DNA of 24,510 nt from positions 1 through 24,510 of the forward strand of contig JAQGAU010000728.1 of assembly GCA_034698045.1 (NCBI GenBank), in the 5' to 3' direction. Source of the DNA: Paramacrobiotus richtersi. Its lineage: Eukaryota > Tardigrada > Eutardigrada > Parachela > Macrobiotidae. Position 1 is the stretch's first letter. Each line of letters opens with the position of its first letter. Shown in pieces: positions 8,946 to 19,848 of this stretch. A model generated the notes under the pieces. The model saw nothing but the letters and a program-made list of their open reading frames with translations, ran no database searches and was not told where the DNA came from. The translations under genes were made by a program, and so were the position numbers.

Positions 8946-11900
8946 TGTCGCCTACAATTATCACAATAATAAAAAAACCAATCTACAATTAAAAGGCATT
9001 GTAATCTGCGTCAACATGATCCCCACCGAATAATCCAGTAAATAATCACGATTTAATACAAATTAAAATAATAATCACAATAATATTATGGTATTATGAT
9101 TTCCAGCAACACCAGATCCCTGTCGAATTACACATGCAGCTTTCGTCAGCCACGATCCTAAACAGATGTAAACTGCCGGCGACAAATGTTGGAGCATATC
9201 AGCATGCGCAGCGATGCTGTCATAAACATTCAAATCGCCAAAAATACCATTTCCACCCAACTGACTCGTACGAGCAACGCGAAAATGAGGAACAGTGCTG
9301 AGTCAACCGGGCAGAGATGGCTGGTGGATTTGCTTTCGCAACTCACAGAAAAGATTACTATTTAACAGGAACAAAATTTATTTCGTTCTGAAACCATTCC
9401 AGCAATGTTGTTACTTCTGAAATGAAATCAACGCAAATAAACGAATTTTTCATCTGTTCATCTCGTCGAAAAAATAAAAATAGATAATTATCAATTATTA
9501 ATAAATTAACATGAAGAATTATTCAAATATTAAATAACCCGAAAATAAACCAATTTTGAAAAATTAATTGCAAAATAATTTATTTAAATTGCTTATAATA
9601 CAGTCGTGAAAAGCGACAGTTTTCAAAAAATGTTAATGAACTGATTGACCAAAATGCTATCATTTTTCCAGCTACCAATTCACCACCGTAAATTATCAAC
9701 ACTGCTGACTCATGTTACTTGCATCGCCACTTGCGCATAAATCTTTGCGAGCGAAATTCGGGAATATGCTCACCGGTTCGCGAACACTCTGTCGGCGCGC
9801 CGACCAAATAAATAACGGTATTAATAAAAATGCAACCGGATGCGGCAATGTTGCCAATTATCGTTATCCAGGCTCGTCGGCATCCAACAAACTACACCCG
9901 AGAGTACACAAGCTGATACGCTCGGCAAACCGAATTCTTATCAATCGTTGACGTAGTCAAATTCCACACATTTCAGTCTACCCATTTGACCAAGCTTTCC
10001 AGATTCAATAAAAATAAAATTTTTTTTAATTAAAATAACGCGAGTATAAAGTGATCAAGAGTAAAATAACAAAACGAATGCAGTAAATTTACAAACAAGA
10101 ATTCACACAAAGTAAGCGAAACTTTTTTTGGTAAACGTGAATTTCGGTACTTGAAATTCTAATCGTTAACGCTATCCTGATTTTAAAAACGGACAAATTC
10201 TCCATCTTTCCGATTCTTCCGCAATTGCAATTGCCATCTACGGCCGATTTTCAGATCTTATTTTCATTAATTTCACAGAATTATCCAATAATCAATTCGA
10301 AATGTATTTTTCGAAATTTGTATACCGTATTGATAAATTTTATATCATTTTTTTTCGTTTTATGTTAGTATTACTTATTGATAATTTAAATTATTATTTC
10401 ATTCTACACAAGCGTTATCTCAAACTATCCTGAACAGAATTACCAAAGCCATTTGCATACGGAAGGCATCAAAACCGCGGATGGAAGATTTACGGTTAAC
10501 AGCAGAGGCCATTGTCGCCGATCGGATTAGATTCATGAGACATTGAGATAAACAAAGGCCAATGGCCCACCATGGAGCCAGCATGCAAAATCGCTCCTCT
10601 GGGAGCAACATGACAGACCGCTCTGACATCCCAAGGTCATTCACAGCTTCGTTTCCATTACAAAGAGCACGCAATAGCATGTAATTTCCTTATTCTGTAT
10701 CCAGCAATTACAGCAGAATCAAAAACCTGGAGAGAAGGAAATGAAGAATCTCGAGAGAAAATATCCGAAAATTAAAATCACTTCCTGCTCGTTTACTCAT
10801 TTGCAGCACCATTCGCCGTCATCGCTTATGATGTTCAGTTTAAGGCCATTATTTTTCTTCCAGAGATTAATATTATCAGAAAAGAACAGGATAAGGAATA
10901 ACGCAGGAGATCCTTTCGCATCGTACAATCGAAAACAGAAAAGAAGCAGATCGCAGAAAACTAACTGCTTGCATCCCTGTTCTGCGCACTCGACAGTAAA
11001 CTACCCATACGGGGATTTCTTCCGCAAGCGTGAATTTAGCCGTAACATCAACAAAACAACGGATTTTCCGACCTGCGAGAACCTTCAACAAAACTGGTTC
11101 GAGACCTACCTGAGTAAGAGATTCTGCGGAATATCCGAAATCAGATCACGGAAGTATACAATCCAAGGATATAAAGCTAATCCCAAGCTTGCAGATTTAC
11201 GCACATGCAGATGGCAACCGCAACTTCGAAATCTAACTGTGGAAAGTGCCAGACTGCCAGCCTGAAATTTCCAAGTCAAAACCAAACCCTGGCGTAGCGT
11301 TGCTATCCCTCACTGCGGGGCGATCGCTCGTTTCCGTTCGCGCATGTGGAGTTGTAGAGCGCTGTCTCACATATTATTGACTGAAAATGGTTTAACACCG
11401 ACTGGGCAGCGTAAAATTAATCAAATGTTTTAAAATTATGATATGGCAAATTTTTTGCTTCAGACTCTAATTACAGTGCAAAAACTGAACACTTTCGCAG
11501 ATCGTGAAAGACAAAAAAGTGACGCCGCCGTAACGGCGTGCCGAGGGTGTTTCTCAGGGGCCATCGTTAATGGAACCACCCTTTCAGCCGTCGACGTTTG
11601 CAGCGCTCTTTTCTTTCTTTTTCCGTTTCACTGCGTCGTGACTTCGATGAAACTGTGGTAGCGGGTTGTGGCCAGTAGTTTTACTGCAGTTTTGACAAAC
11701 GATGCCACTTGTTTGACACCATTTCCCCAAATTCTTCTTCGCAAAGATAGCTCAATTTCTGAACAAACTGCCTCAAAACTCACGCACAGGTTTGTACAAT
11801 TTCTCGTAGAATACTCGCAAAAACAGAGATTCACCAATAGATATACTACTGTCCGGACTAATCAGTCGTTATCACCATCATAATATGACATTGTGTGCTG

Positions 11901-12042
11901 AAAAATGCATCTGAAATCTTTCCGATATTATGACTATTTCAAAAAAGTAATAAAGAAGTTATTAAGAACAGAAAACTTGGTGAGCTGGGAAAAGTTGAGG
12001 AAAAAAAGCAAATATCCAGCTGTCATAATGCTCCGTCGCTTC
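8946..12042. other. long region without a supported gene
   Basis: The 5' UTR of the CBM gene probably starts here, because an acceptor-like TTGTAG lies just before its start codon. A good minus-strand donor, ACTCAG|GTAGGT near 11107, is one candidate for the end of an upstream non-coding exon. A GC-richer island at 10420-10690 is open on both strands but unrecognised. A 174-codon plus-strand frame at 10741-11265 begins with ATG and is basic and Ser/Asn-rich, without recognised motifs or splice support. The rest is AT-rich, for example 9470-9600 and 10240-10420. Confidence 0.45.
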
Positions 12043-13228
12043 TCATCCGCCATGCTGATCTTGATGCACTTGGATTTCCTGGAAAAAAGGGGACCACTTT
12101 CAGCAAAAAAAGGCAGAAACTTATTTGCTGGAAAATTCTCCTGTTGCGATAACGGCTTGTACAGACAGATCGAATTCCGGCAAATATAGGCGAACAAATA
12201 TTCAGATTAATTTCCCCACAACAGGATATTCATAATAAGCAGCCAATAATAAAACTAACCACGTAATACGAAGGCAACAACTATGCTATTATGACATTTA
12301 TTTTATTTATTGTTACTTACAAATTTATTTTCCAATGAAAAAATAATAAAGAATAATTTAAAATAAAAATAAAACATCATTAAAGAATAATTTAATCAAT
12401 ACGCTCGAAAATGAATCGCTTACATCTCCATCTTCCAAGCCAAGCCCTGTCGGAGTATCCGTATCCTGGATGTACATTCCTACAAAAGACATCTTTGTTG
12501 TCCAGTGTGAACAAATTCTGATTTACAATTCGGTTACATCGCGAGGACTGTACCACGGACGCGACGGCTACTAACAAATCGTAACCATAATTCTTATTTA
12601 TTTATTCATAACATTCTGCACAGTACAAACCCGGCGAATTTCTTGCAAATCTCCTAAACCGTTTTTTTTAAATTTAAATTTTAAAACGAATTACAATTTA
12701 TATGCAAATAAACTAAATACAATTCTAAAAAAAATTAAAAAAAAATTTTTTTTTAATTTTAATTTTCTAAAAGAATTACAATTTTTGACGAGCCAAATGT
12801 GCGTTTTTCATAATTGTTAAATTCAACCCCAAAATTCCGTCAGGTTTTAATTGAATATTATGGGCTTAACATTTTCAATGGTCAAAACTTATTTCAAAAT
12901 CCAATGCGTATCAATTAACTGCCCAACATCCTTTTATTCAATAATCAATTTAGTGATTATTTTTCCGCTTTCTCTCACCGTCGAAAGTGAATTTGACTTG
13001 GTCCACACGCATCCCTTTGCGTTTCGCGTAGCCCTGTTTAACCCGCTTCATCTCGACGGTCTTCTTCACCTTCAAGTGGACGGCGTTATTCTCCCGATCA
13101 ACCGCTCTGTGGGAAACAACGGACCAGAGGACAAACTGTCTTGTTCATCGCATTGTTCAACTTTTATCACATTTTACGCACCGTAACTCGATGAATTCCT
13201 CGGATGTGGATGAATTACTGTCCGCCAT
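12043..13228 (-). CDS. SUMO (small ubiquitin-like modifier), encoded directly in mature form
   Basis: Four exons on the minus strand: 13228-13182, 13106-12979, 12479-12424 and 12078-12043, giving 88 residues. Junctions (ACG|GTGCGT..CCCACAG, GACG|GTGAGA..TTTGTAG, GAT|GTAAGC..TTTCCAG) keep frame exactly. SUMO is attached through its C-terminal Gly to lysines of target proteins by the SAE1/UBA2 and UBC9 enzymes. After a short acidic/Ser N-terminus (MADSNSSTSEEF) the fold follows: VHLKVKKTVEMKRVK at 25-39, the GYAKRKGMRVDQVKFTFDG helix-strand block at 41-59, DTDTPTGLGLEDGD at 64-77, and the end HQDQHGG. VHLKVKK corresponds to the SIM-binding strand. The gene stops right after Gly-Gly, so there is no propeptide for a SENP protease to remove. 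No lysine occurs before residue 28, so the N-terminal chain-forming lysine of SUMO2/3 types is absent. Confidence 0.93.
12662..12787. repeat. AT-rich direct repeats and hairpin in SUMO intron 2
   Basis: Two related ~38-base copies, a T/A run ending ACGAATTACAATTT at 12662-12700 and one ending AGAATTACAATTTTTG at about 12745-12787, are ~83 bases apart. Between them AATTCTAAAAAAAATTAAAA at 12721 is almost the reverse complement of the second copy, so about 60 bases can fold into an A:U hairpin. Confidence 0.6.
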
Positions 13229-14210
13229 ATCCTGGTGCAAATTTCGTATCCTGGTCAATAGCGAAGTACTCGCGAAATCGACGAGACTGGAAAATTAAAC
13301 GAAAAAAATTTGTAAAAGTGACGAAAAATGACGAAATTCAACGTGGAAATTCAGGCGACAATTCAGTGAGTACGGACGGAAATCCGACCGATCTTAAATT
13401 TTTTACCACAAAAACAAAGCAGTCCGTTATCTTACCGTATTCTTCGGAATATTCTGACGGGGAGAATCTCACGGGAAGTGACAACGCGGTAGAGTTTCAG
13501 CTTCGAAGGATTCAAAATCAAGTTTTAACAGTGTAAATACGGCGCATTCAAGATCAAAGCTGTCTGCTTCCACAGGATACTCCGTGATTAGTACAGGGAA
13601 CTGCTGCGTACATTCAGCCAACGCACTCACAACAACAAAAACACTACGAACTACAACAGGTCCCACGCAAATTCGCCGGCAAAGAAACGCACTTCTCCGA
13701 TGGAAATATAAATATGTTTGCAGTTCAGTAAACGAAATTCACTTCTACGGCTATAAACAAGTCGGCGTAAGCATGTGCTGGAGCGAACCACAAACCAACA
13801 CGAAATGTGTGAAATGTAAAGAACAGTTTTTTCACCAACAAATTAACAATGCCCAATAATGCGCAACGAATGGTAAGGCCATTTACGACTGGAACCCACA
13901 AACTGGAATTGGTAACATTCCCACCTCCACAATTACATTTTTATACGTTACTGTTAATAATACGTACCCTGTTTTATTCATTTTCTGTTAACTGTAATAA
14001 ATGTTAAAACCAGTATTTGCGTTTTCTAATACATAAATGAAGAGAATGAGGCAGGATGAAGCACTGCACTGTACAGCACCAGCAGCCAACACCATTCATA
14101 AGTGGACAACACAACACATGGTTACACATCGTAGAAATCGTTTTACTTTCAAAGCCAACGGTGAACACAACGATAGAGCGCCCTAAACGCTGTAGTTAGC
14201 GAAAATCCCT
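13229..14210. other. spacer between the SUMO and allatostatin-like genes
   Basis: This holds the 5' flank of SUMO and the 3' flank of the neuropeptide gene. Short open frames on both strands (for example plus 13204-13536) have no recognisable content. I see no TATA box close to the SUMO start. Confidence 0.4.
13973..13978 (-). terminator. polyadenylation signal AATAAA for the allatostatin-like gene
   Basis: TTTATT on the plus strand reads AATAAA on the minus strand, about 235 bases after the TGA of the neuropeptide gene. It is the first canonical hexamer downstream. Position and sequence support it; there is no transcript evidence. Confidence 0.4.
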
Positions 14211-15325
14211 TCAGTAATAATTGGCTCTACGAGCTGGATAGCGTCCAAAGCAGGAAATGGGATTGATGTAGCACATAACGGCAGCAGAGCGTTTGCGGCC
14301 CGCAGCGGACATCTCCACATCCTGTGCAGTGGGCGGGCGTTCCGGATTGGCGCTGAATTCCTCAGCATCTCTGATTCGCTGAAACGACAATTCGCCATAT
14401 ATAACGACGAATTTCAGAGCGTAAACAGAGATTCTAGAAACGGTTTGATAAAGTTGGTGGGCATAAAGGGCACTCCCTGTTTTTAAAAATTCTTTCCGTG
14501 CCCAACAGTAAATAAATTGAACTGTCGAAGTATCAGTGGGATGACCAAGATCTAGATGGATTGAGAATTGTAGAGCAATGGCTTTGAAACTGCAGCGATA
14601 CTGAATTACGGTGCGCATTTAACTCACAAAATATCCGTTGCAATCAGAATTAAATCGTATATAAAAATTCATAATTAACGAAGACAGTTTTTTGGATTAT
14701 ATGAAAATGCATAGAAATGGTAAGACTATCTATCCCCAGCTCACAAACAGACAGAGCTAACAGCTGAATAAAACCAAACGTCAAACCCTACCACACACAA
14801 GTAGCTAGCTAGACGCTACAATTATTCATAATTATTCATACGAAGTATGATTATTAACTGTTAGAAACGTTGACCACTGTATTGACGGGCGAGAGTCAAA
14901 TGAGTATATTGGAGATAACTGCCAACCGAAATATCGTAGAAAAAAATCACAGGGAACTGGGAAATTTTCTAAAGAAAATAAAAGTTCACTTTCTTCCATA
15001 CAGCGGTATGACATTGCCCTCTAACCGCCAGTTTGTATACTGTAAGTGCGGTGTAAACGTAAAAAGTAGTGGTTTTACGTACTGTTTCTTCCGGGAAACC
15101 GCTTTTGACTGGACGATTATCCACAATGACCGGCTCCTCCACGGCAACAATTGGCATCGGCTGCATGGACATTCGCATCGGCATCGACGCCGGGCGCCAG
15201 CGCATCAATAACGCTCGGTTTGTCGAAAGGTCACCGAGCATTCTTTGCCCATTAACCACCGATGCAATCGCCAACACTCCAATACAACATCTTAAAACTG
15301 TCCGAAAAACACCGAAAAAGTCCAT
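14211..15325 (-). CDS. allatostatin-C-type neuropeptide precursor
   Basis: Two exons on the minus strand, 15325-15083 and 14378-14211, joined in phase 0 (ACA|GTACGT to GTTTCAG), encode 136 residues. Residues 1-26 are a signal peptide (MDFFGVFRTVLRCCIGVLAI then ASVVNG), with likely cleavage before Gln27. A Met/Pro/Arg-rich spacer follows (SMPMRMSMQPMPIV near 47-60), then an acidic stretch. Near the C-terminus GRKR precedes SAAVMCYINPISCFG, then RYPARRANYY and TGA. The C-x6-C ring with Asn-Pro-Ile-Ser-Cys-Phe is the hallmark of allatostatin C, a secreted somatostatin-like peptide that in insects acts through G-protein-coupled receptors and inhibits hormone and gut functions. The Gly-Arg right after Phe allows a C-terminal amide if cleaved at the single Arg; otherwise cleavage at the later Arg-Arg leaves an extended peptide. 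It is the only peptide copy in the precursor. Confidence 0.9.
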
Positions 15326-15546
15326 TTTTGTCAGTGAAATATACTTTGATCAGTTTGTAACGTTAACTGGTGTGCAAATTGAAACCAGACTGATTAACAC
15401 GGCTGGATGGAAGTTGGAGGTAACTAGCTATAAAAAGTCGGTCGAAGGACGGGATTACCTCAAGGCAATGAATGTTTTAGGATGGGTTGGGGTGATCACT
15501 CGGGTTTATTATCGGGACAATCAGCGAGGAATATGAATAAGGGACA

Positions 15547-15567
15547 TTTTATATATCGCGCTGACGT
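15547..15567 (-). promoter_or_regulatory. candidate TATA box with CRE half-site upstream of the neuropeptide gene
   Basis: On the minus strand TATATAAAA (15555-15547) is preceded about 6 bases upstream by ACGTCA, a cAMP-response-element half-site. Transcription would start near 15524, leaving a 5' leader of roughly 200 bases before the ATG at 15325. Promoters combining a CRE and a TATA box are common for neuropeptide genes, but this is a sequence match only. Confidence 0.3.
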
Positions 15568-17607
15568 GATAAGGATAGCGCGAATCCAGGTTGCATGTAT
15601 TAACGTCTGCATAGTGTCGTGTGCGTTCTTTTATTCTCCGAGATTGACGATTCAGTGTGAATAGGATTTCCGGTTGTAAACGCCGTGAGGAAGGTGCGCA
15701 GGACGCTGACCGCTCCTCCTAATTAAATCCAACGCAATTTAACTGGGGTCTGAGTTTGCTGTGCCGTGCATTGAATCTGCATCTCGATCCCAACCGATAT
15801 CAAAGTTTGCTTATTATATACAGACTGTACATTCAGAAATCAATTCAGCGAACGCGAGGAGTTTTTCGGATAAAAAAACAATTACAAAGTCTTGACTTGC
15901 GCGTTTTTTTGGAAATGTTAATAGAAATTCTGCGATGATTTGGCTGACATATATATGGTACAATTAAGCGTAGCCGCGGTTTATGAAGATAGTCACGTCT
16001 CAGTTGATAGGTGCGCTGGCTTTTTGATGCTTTTGCATATATTCCATAATCCATATAATATACAGACTACATACTGACATTCTAAGTTAAAATTTTCAAC
16101 CTAACAGCTATAATAAATAGTACGGGAGGTTTTGATCTTTTAATAGGATTTGTTACCAGGTACGTAAGAATTATTTATTCTCTAATTTGCCACCGGCAAA
16201 CATATAACACGACAAACAAAGGACACTATGCAATGCCGAGCCATTTAATAATTTGTTTTATTATTATTTGTTTGTTTTATGGGCAGATGGTCTGATACTC
16301 TGATGGAATTTGCGAGTGCGATCTATGTTTAGTGCAAATGCAGTTTTTAATTAGTACTAATAGTGAATTATAATGATCCAAAGCGACCGGCGTACTGCAG
16401 TAACGTCCGACATCGAATTCCTTGTACAAGTTAATGCATATTTTTGCCTTTTGCTTCTGGTTACATGCAGTTGTTGATTGGTGACCATCAACGGCTTAGC
16501 TGCAAGCGAATCAACTACAAACTGAATAATAATAATGTCAACGCCGACAATATATCCGTATATATGATTCCGGTCACACAAAACGCGGAAGTTGTCTGTC
16601 GCTTTCGCATATACCGTAGGCCTATACGGTACAGCCAGTTCCAGCTTGCAGCCTGTTCCAGCTTCCGTACACATAGGTACATTGTGAGAATCACCGTGCG
16701 GCGTGCAGTGAGCAAAACCATTTTTTTATCTTTCCGACCGAAAGTTTCATAATTTCAAGAAAAAGGCTTAAATTAAGTCGCACACATTCCAGTTAGTCTG
16801 CAAAGAACGTAGAACAACCATTTCGAATTCTCTTAACGCAGAAAACAAGATGTCATAATGGAGCTTTCAAACTTCGTTGACCATGTTTAATTGGGGCGGT
16901 TATTAATTTTCAGTCTAAGCCGAACCAAAGGCGATTCGGTTCAATATGTGACCTTTGTCACCAGACAACGATACGCAAAAGCTAGTTTGCGTGTGACTAT
17001 TTTCTTCGGCTGACTAGCAATTGCAAGCAGCGGTGTGACAGTCGAAAAACGTATTTGATCCCCGAATTAGTTTTCAAGTTAGCATGAACGCACGTCGCAC
17101 GTTTCAACTGGATGTCATATATGGCGTGATTTTTGCAACCGGGTTTCAGATATCTAAATCTGTATCTTTCCCTCTCATGTACGTAGTGCAACTGAAAATG
17201 AGTTTGCTTAAATTGTTTTGAGGTTATTATTCGTTTTAATTAGCGATACAGAAAGATAAGAACACTGTTAAGAACGTATCGTAGTAAAGGCAGTCATCTA
17301 CGACAGAGCGAAACGGCAGATCTTAGCTTTAATATATTCGCATGAACAACAGGAAATCAATAATATTATGCATTTTTCACACGATTCGATCCGATAATTG
17401 TTTCAGAATCAGTAGACTTCCCGTACCACCAGTTTTAATTAGTATCTCGTTCGGGATACAATACTTAAAACATTTCACCAACATCCATGTATAAAGTACT
17501 ATACGGAGGGATCCGTTGTAGATGGATCTTGATTTCACTATCGACTGCGAAGCAATGATGTATCCGACAGACGAATGGTCCACCACGTCTCGTTACTGAC
17601 ATTGTCG
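15568..17607. other. intergenic region, no supported gene
   Basis: I found only short open frames. The longest on the plus strand (about 16444-16752) has no ATG at its start and no recognised motif. A palindromic stretch, ACCGTAGGCCTATACGGT, sits at 16613-16630. No RNA gene was recognised. Confidence 0.4.
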
Positions 17608-17841
17608 TTAACCTTTGTGAATTTTCCTGTTGCTATCGTTACTCTTCGCACCACCTGGAATCGGCACAATCGAGGGAAGAGGGATGCTGGCGGAGCTGTT
17701 CTTGAATGTCATGGAACCTTTGGCGTTAGTCGTTGCATTGCGGGCAACATCTTTCACAGGTTTTGGTGTCGCTTTGATATGTCCGAAGAGGAAAACCGCT
17801 GTTAACACAAGAAACAACAGCCACACATTCTTCGTGTACAT
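17608..17841 (-). CDS. small secreted protein, 77 residues, unrecognised
   Basis: A single open exon starts at ATG 17841 (context TCCAACATG) and ends with TAA at 17608. The same frame is open to an upstream ATG at 17883, but the second ATG puts the hydrophobic segment right at the N-terminus. Residues 1-24 look like a signal peptide: MYTKNVWLLFLVLTAVF then LFGHIKA, with likely cleavage before Thr25. The mature ~53 residues are Pro/Ser/Lys/Asn-rich and probably disordered, with three N-glycosylation sequons (Asn35, Asn48, Asn68), a PLPSIVPIPGG stretch and a basic end, NRKIHKG. There are no cysteines and no clear dibasic-flanked repeat, so it is neither a typical defensin nor an obvious neuropeptide precursor. 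The final AAAG|GTTAAC could be a weak donor, so a further exon cannot be excluded. No family recognised. Confidence 0.5.
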   Translation of the reverse strand: MYTKNVWLLFLVLTAVFLFGHIKATPKPVKDVARNATTNAKGSMTFKNSSASIPLPSIVPIPGGAKSNDSNRKIHKG

Positions 17842-19848
17842 GTTGGACGGTGTTGCAGATGAATAGTACAACTGCCTTGACAACTTGAGAAGTTGAGATG
17901 AACAAACACTTTGCTGTTCAAAGTTAACAACTGTGGTTACAACATTCTCTGAACTATTATAGTAACAATATACTATTATGTGAGCCTCTGGCTATCGATT
18001 TTCTGTCAGGAAATATAGCGTACCGTATAAATTAGCGTGCACTTGGCACTGATGATTATGTCTTCTTAAAGACTTCTTTCTTCCACAATGGATGTCACGT
18101 AATCTTGCAACTGTTGCTGTAAAAGTACATGATTGTACAATTACTTAGACCTGGACGTACAGTACATGTATAGATGGACTCCTACAGTACAATTGTTTCG
18201 GTACAGTACAATTGTGTTTTTACTACTTGGAAACCGATGCAAGAACATGGCTTAGCAAAGACACAAACGTACTTTAAGGAACACTTTGCGGTCTAACGGA
18301 GCACCCAAACTTTGCATACTGTGGACAAACGGCGTATGTTATAATCGTAAACGACTACTTACTATGAGCAGCAAGAACTGGCCTACACATTAGCGTGCAT
18401 GTACTGTCAGCGCTAATGCCACAGTCATTTGTAAGCGTCACCACAAGCATTCCAATCGAAGATTTACCTAAAATTACCTGCATGATATTTTTCATTATCG
18501 GCTCTCAAAATCTGCCATTACGCATTTTCAGGAACTGCGGAACTACGTAATGTATTAACCATTCAAGACGAATCAATGAAGCGGAACGCGTAGTGCCAGA
18601 TATGGCAGTAACAATTAAACTTTTCTACAATTGGCCACAGCATGGTACGTATACGTATATGGTCGCAAAATTTTAAACAATTTTCACCAGATACTAATAA
18701 AATACCCAGAACTGGTTTCTTCCGTTACGGTAAAGAAAGAAGCATGTCCAACACTGGTGCGGCATTGCCTCTAATAACCGCCGATGCCAAATGATGATTA
18801 CAAACTTAAGCCGTGTTTCTGATGAAAGAGGGCACAATCGATGGCAATTCTAAATTCCTTTCCCGAGTGCAAAATGCGTTAGTTTCATGTAGAACGGAAT
18901 TACACTATTTCGGTGAGCAGTACACATTCCGGTACATTTTCTTTTCCTGCCGTAGATGGCAATCCCTCAACAACAACAACCATCTCCACATTTTTCGTAG
19001 CTCAATAACAGATAAATAATGCGCATCTTACAAGATAAAAAGGTTGTTTCAACATCTTTGATATTCCTCGCCCGAACAAAGATCCTGGCCCGGAAGTAAA
19101 GTTGCTACTAGACATACATGCTAAAAGCACGCTGTTCTGGGTTTCGTATCTTTGGTTTTATTTGCGATCGTCTGGCTGAAAAAATAAAGGTAGTACGACT
19201 AAGTAGCTACAAGTTACAATAAAAGGTAGAGGTACTACCGGTAGTAGTTACCGTGTGTGCTTATTTTTTGCCTACGAGTATTCATCTGTCGTGGTACATA
19301 AGTACTATGTAACACCTACAACTCGTAAGTCCATATAAATTATAAATATCACTACAAGACGGCAACTGTGGGCGGTTGCTTGGTGTACTGGCGAACAGCC
19401 CTAAGACTACGCCATTGCACCATGGCGTCAAGGAGAAGTGAGAGAACTCAACCGTTTCCCAAAAAACCCACATTGCAAATTATGTCCATTTTTAATGGAG
19501 CAGAAAACTTGCTGCCTTCGCCCTGAACTGTAAACTATTTGTTTCCGTTTTTGGAAGCGAAGAGATCTGATTTTGACATCAGGAATTGCAGATCTTTTGC
19601 CAAACAGAAGCGACAATTTTCTGAGGAGAACACTTATTTGGGACAATTCAACTTAGGACTAGGTAGGAGCCCAAAGCAAGAGCAGTCTGAATCGCTGAAT
19701 GATTTGTAGGCTCATAGACCACAGTCATTTGATGCTAGTTTTCGCTATTACTGTCATGCAGATTTCCAGGTTGTTGCTTTCTTCTCTATCACGTTTGTGA
19801 ATTCACTGAGTTATGCATGGGTAGGTGAAAGTGGTCCCTGCCATTACC
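17842..19848. other. intergenic region upstream of the Tudor/F-box locus
   Basis: No gene is supported. A GTAC-rich patch at 18120-18220 contains TACAGTACAATTGT twice (18183 and 18202). One copy of the ~68-bp dispersed repeat lies at 18313-18379. A 16-codon ATG frame at 18742 (MSNTGAALPLITADAK, then stop) is too short to call. Confidence 0.4.
18313..18379 (+). repeat. dispersed repeat, copy 1
   Basis: TGCATACTGTGGACAAAC begins a ~68-base sequence that recurs in the same orientation at 23941-24011 with a few substitutions and a small gap. Flanks on either side do not match. The copies lie about 1.5 kb outside either end of the Tudor/F-box locus. Confidence 0.8.

Noticed and set aside
10741-11265. 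174-codon plus-strand ATG frame
   Set aside because: Basic, low in recognisable motifs, no splice or promoter support; kept only as a note in the regional entry.
11628-11837. Minus-strand frame ending FIEVTTQ, considered as the last SUMO exon
   Set aside because: The acceptor does not give the right phase, and the exon at 12078-12043 fits both phase and the Gly-Gly end.
12851-13186. 111-codon plus-strand frame
   Set aside because: It is the antisense shadow of SUMO exon 2 and its flanks.
15069-15536. 155-codon plus-strand frame
   Set aside because: Antisense to the signal-peptide exon of the allatostatin-like gene, which has far better support.
18742-18792. ATG frame MSNTGAALPLITADAK as a first exon
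   Set aside because: Only 16 codons before a stop, with no suitable donor.
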